Positions 20,791 through 21,693 of a stretch of DNA of 21,693 nucleotides are shown piece after piece; position 1 is the first letter of the stretch, and each line of letters opens with the position of its first letter. The stretch is from an uncultured Olsenella sp. GTDB lineage: Bacteria; Actinomycetota; Coriobacteriia; Coriobacteriales; Atopobiaceae. The notes under the pieces were generated by a model. It was not told the DNA's origin and searched no databases. It saw only the letters and a program-made list of their open reading frames with translations. The stretch spans positions 1-21,693 of the forward strand of contig CAMXZR010000015.1 in the NCBI GenBank assembly GCA_947253595.1, given 5' to 3'. The position numbers were made by a program, and so were the translations under genes.

Positions 20791-21693
20791 CTACTCGTCG
20801 TTGTCTCCGCCGGTCGAGGACATGGCGGCGGCGCTGTTGTCCTGATGACCCACGACGTCACGCCAGACCCACTCGGTGAAGCGCGGGTGATCGAAGCCGT
20901 TGTCGCAGGCGAACTGGAAGGCCTCGTCGCGGAAGGCGCGCCACTCGCCGATCTTCTCGGCGTACTTCTCGCCGTCGACGAGCTCGAGGGCGTGAGCCGC
21001 GAGGGCCCAGCGGTCCATCTCGTTGAGGCGAAGCATGTCATAGGGCGTGGTGGTGGAGCCCTCCTCCATGTAGCCGTGCACGTGGAAGTTGTCGTGGCCC
21101 GGGCGGTCGAAAATCAGGCCATGGATGGTGTGCGCGTAGGCGTGGTAGGCGAAGAGCACGGGCACGTCGGTGCCGAAGAGCTCGGCAAAGCGCTCGTCGG
21201 TGATGGCGGCGTCGTTCTCGCCGGCGTTCTGGATGCTCAGGAGCTTGACCACGTTGACGAACTTGACCTTGAGGCCCATGTCCTGCAGGGCGTCAGACGC
21301 CGCGAGGAGCTCGAGGGTGGGCACGTCGCCGCAGCAGGCGAGGACGATGTCGGCCTTCTCGCCCTTCTTCACGTTGCCGGCCCACTCCCACTCGGCCACG
21401 CCTTCGACCAGCTCGGCCTTGGCCTCGTCGATGGTCTGGAAGGTCGGCGAGGGCTGCTTGCCCGCGAAGATGGCGTTGACCTTGTTGGTGGACTTGTAGC
21501 ACTCCTCGCCCACGGCCAGCAGCATGTTGGCGTCGGCAGGATAGTAGGCCTCGACCACGTGGTCGTTGTGGAAGTTCTTGTTGAGCAGGACGTCGACGAA
21601 GCCGGGATCCTGGTGAGAGAAGCCGTTGTGGTCCTGGCGCCAGACATGGCTGGTGAGCAGGATGTTCAGAGAGGCGATGGGCGCGCGCCAGGG
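20791..21693 (-). CDS. xfp: Phosphoketolase (xylulose-5-phosphate / fructose-6-phosphate), C-terminal 300 residues
   Basis: Phosphoketolase cleaves xylulose-5-phosphate (often also fructose-6-phosphate) with phosphate to acetyl phosphate and an aldose phosphate, using thiamine diphosphate. The minus-strand frame is open from the right edge to the stop, giving 300 C-terminal residues; about 500 N-terminal residues lie outside. Visible landmarks are WRQDHNGFSHQDPGFVDVLL, AYYPADANMLLAVGEECY, ADIVLACCGDVPTLELLAAS, VLFAYHAYAHTIHGLIFDRP, and YMEEGSTTTPYDMLRLNEMD, all characteristic of the family's C-terminal half. The tail ends in Ser/Gly/Asp-rich residues. With XylB in the same window this suggests a pentose or bifid-type phosphoketolase route. 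It is followed by a hairpin and then the xpaC pair on the same strand. Confidence 0.95.
   Translation of the reverse strand, partial: PWRAPIASLNILLTSHVWRQDHNGFSHQDPGFVDVLLNKNFHNDHVVEAYYPADANMLLAVGEECYKSTNKVNAIFAGKQPSPTFQTIDEAKAELVEGVAEWEWAGNVKKGEKADIVLACCGDVPTLELLAASDALQDMGLKVKFVNVVKLLSIQNAGENDAAITDERFAELFGTDVPVLFAYHAYAHTIHGLIFDRPGHDNFHVHGYMEEGSTTTPYDMLRLNEMDRWALAAHALELVDGEKYAEKIGEWRAFRDEAFQFACDNGFDHPRFTEWVWRDVVGHQDNSAAAMSSTGGDNDE

Overview
This is a GC-rich chromosomal window with short intergenic gaps and strongly GC-biased third codon positions. Gene content fits a fermentative actinobacterium. My best guess is class Coriobacteriia (Olsenella/Atopobium-like), from the mix of phosphoketolase plus xylulokinase, a clostridial-type sigma/DUF4179 pair, a small alarmone synthetase joined to a two-component system, and XpaC/TelA proteins. 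The taxonomic call is inference; there is no rRNA in the window.

Layout. (1) 1-2778, minus strand: a leucine operon with a leucine-rich leader peptide, a broken leuA, a broken leuC, then intact leuD and an almost complete leuB that runs off the left edge. The leuA 5' part (164 codons) is joined out of frame to the last 67 codons of leuC, as expected from a deletion of about 2 kb. (2) 3010-4639, plus strand: an ECF-type sigma factor overlapping a membrane-anchored DUF4179-type protein, the likely anti-sigma. (3) 4707-7278, minus strand: a translationally coupled operon of a (p)ppGpp synthetase, an OmpR-type response regulator and a sensor kinase. (4) 7444-7716: a small membrane protein. (5) 7846-12328, minus strand: a Gfo/Idh/MocA oxidoreductase, a divergent TrpF-family protein, NudC and xylulokinase, with an intergenic cluster of palindromic repeats between nudC and xylB. 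(6) 12642-13160: a stand-alone glucose-type PTS IIA protein. (7) 13571-20586: an apparent membrane-stress neighbourhood with a flotillin, a divergent LacI-family regulator, TelA, and two paralogous XpaC-family membrane proteins convergent with telA. (8) 20791 to the right edge: the C-terminal 300 residues of phosphoketolase.

How they work together. XylB makes xylulose-5-phosphate, the substrate of phosphoketolase, so the two support a pentose/heterofermentative route. The sigma pair, the alarmone synthetase/two-component operon, and the flotillin-TelA-XpaC block all suggest envelope or stress sensing. The leucine operon looks regulated but non-functional: without complete LeuA and LeuC the strain would be predicted to need leucine, unless other copies exist or the junction is an assembly error.

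No rRNA, tRNA, CRISPR array, insertion sequence or phage gene was recognised. The items most worth checking are the leuA/leuC junction and its leader, the alarmone synthetase operon, the duplicated XpaC pair, the TrpF-like protein lacking a catalytic residue, and the roughly 74-nt palindromic repeat cluster.
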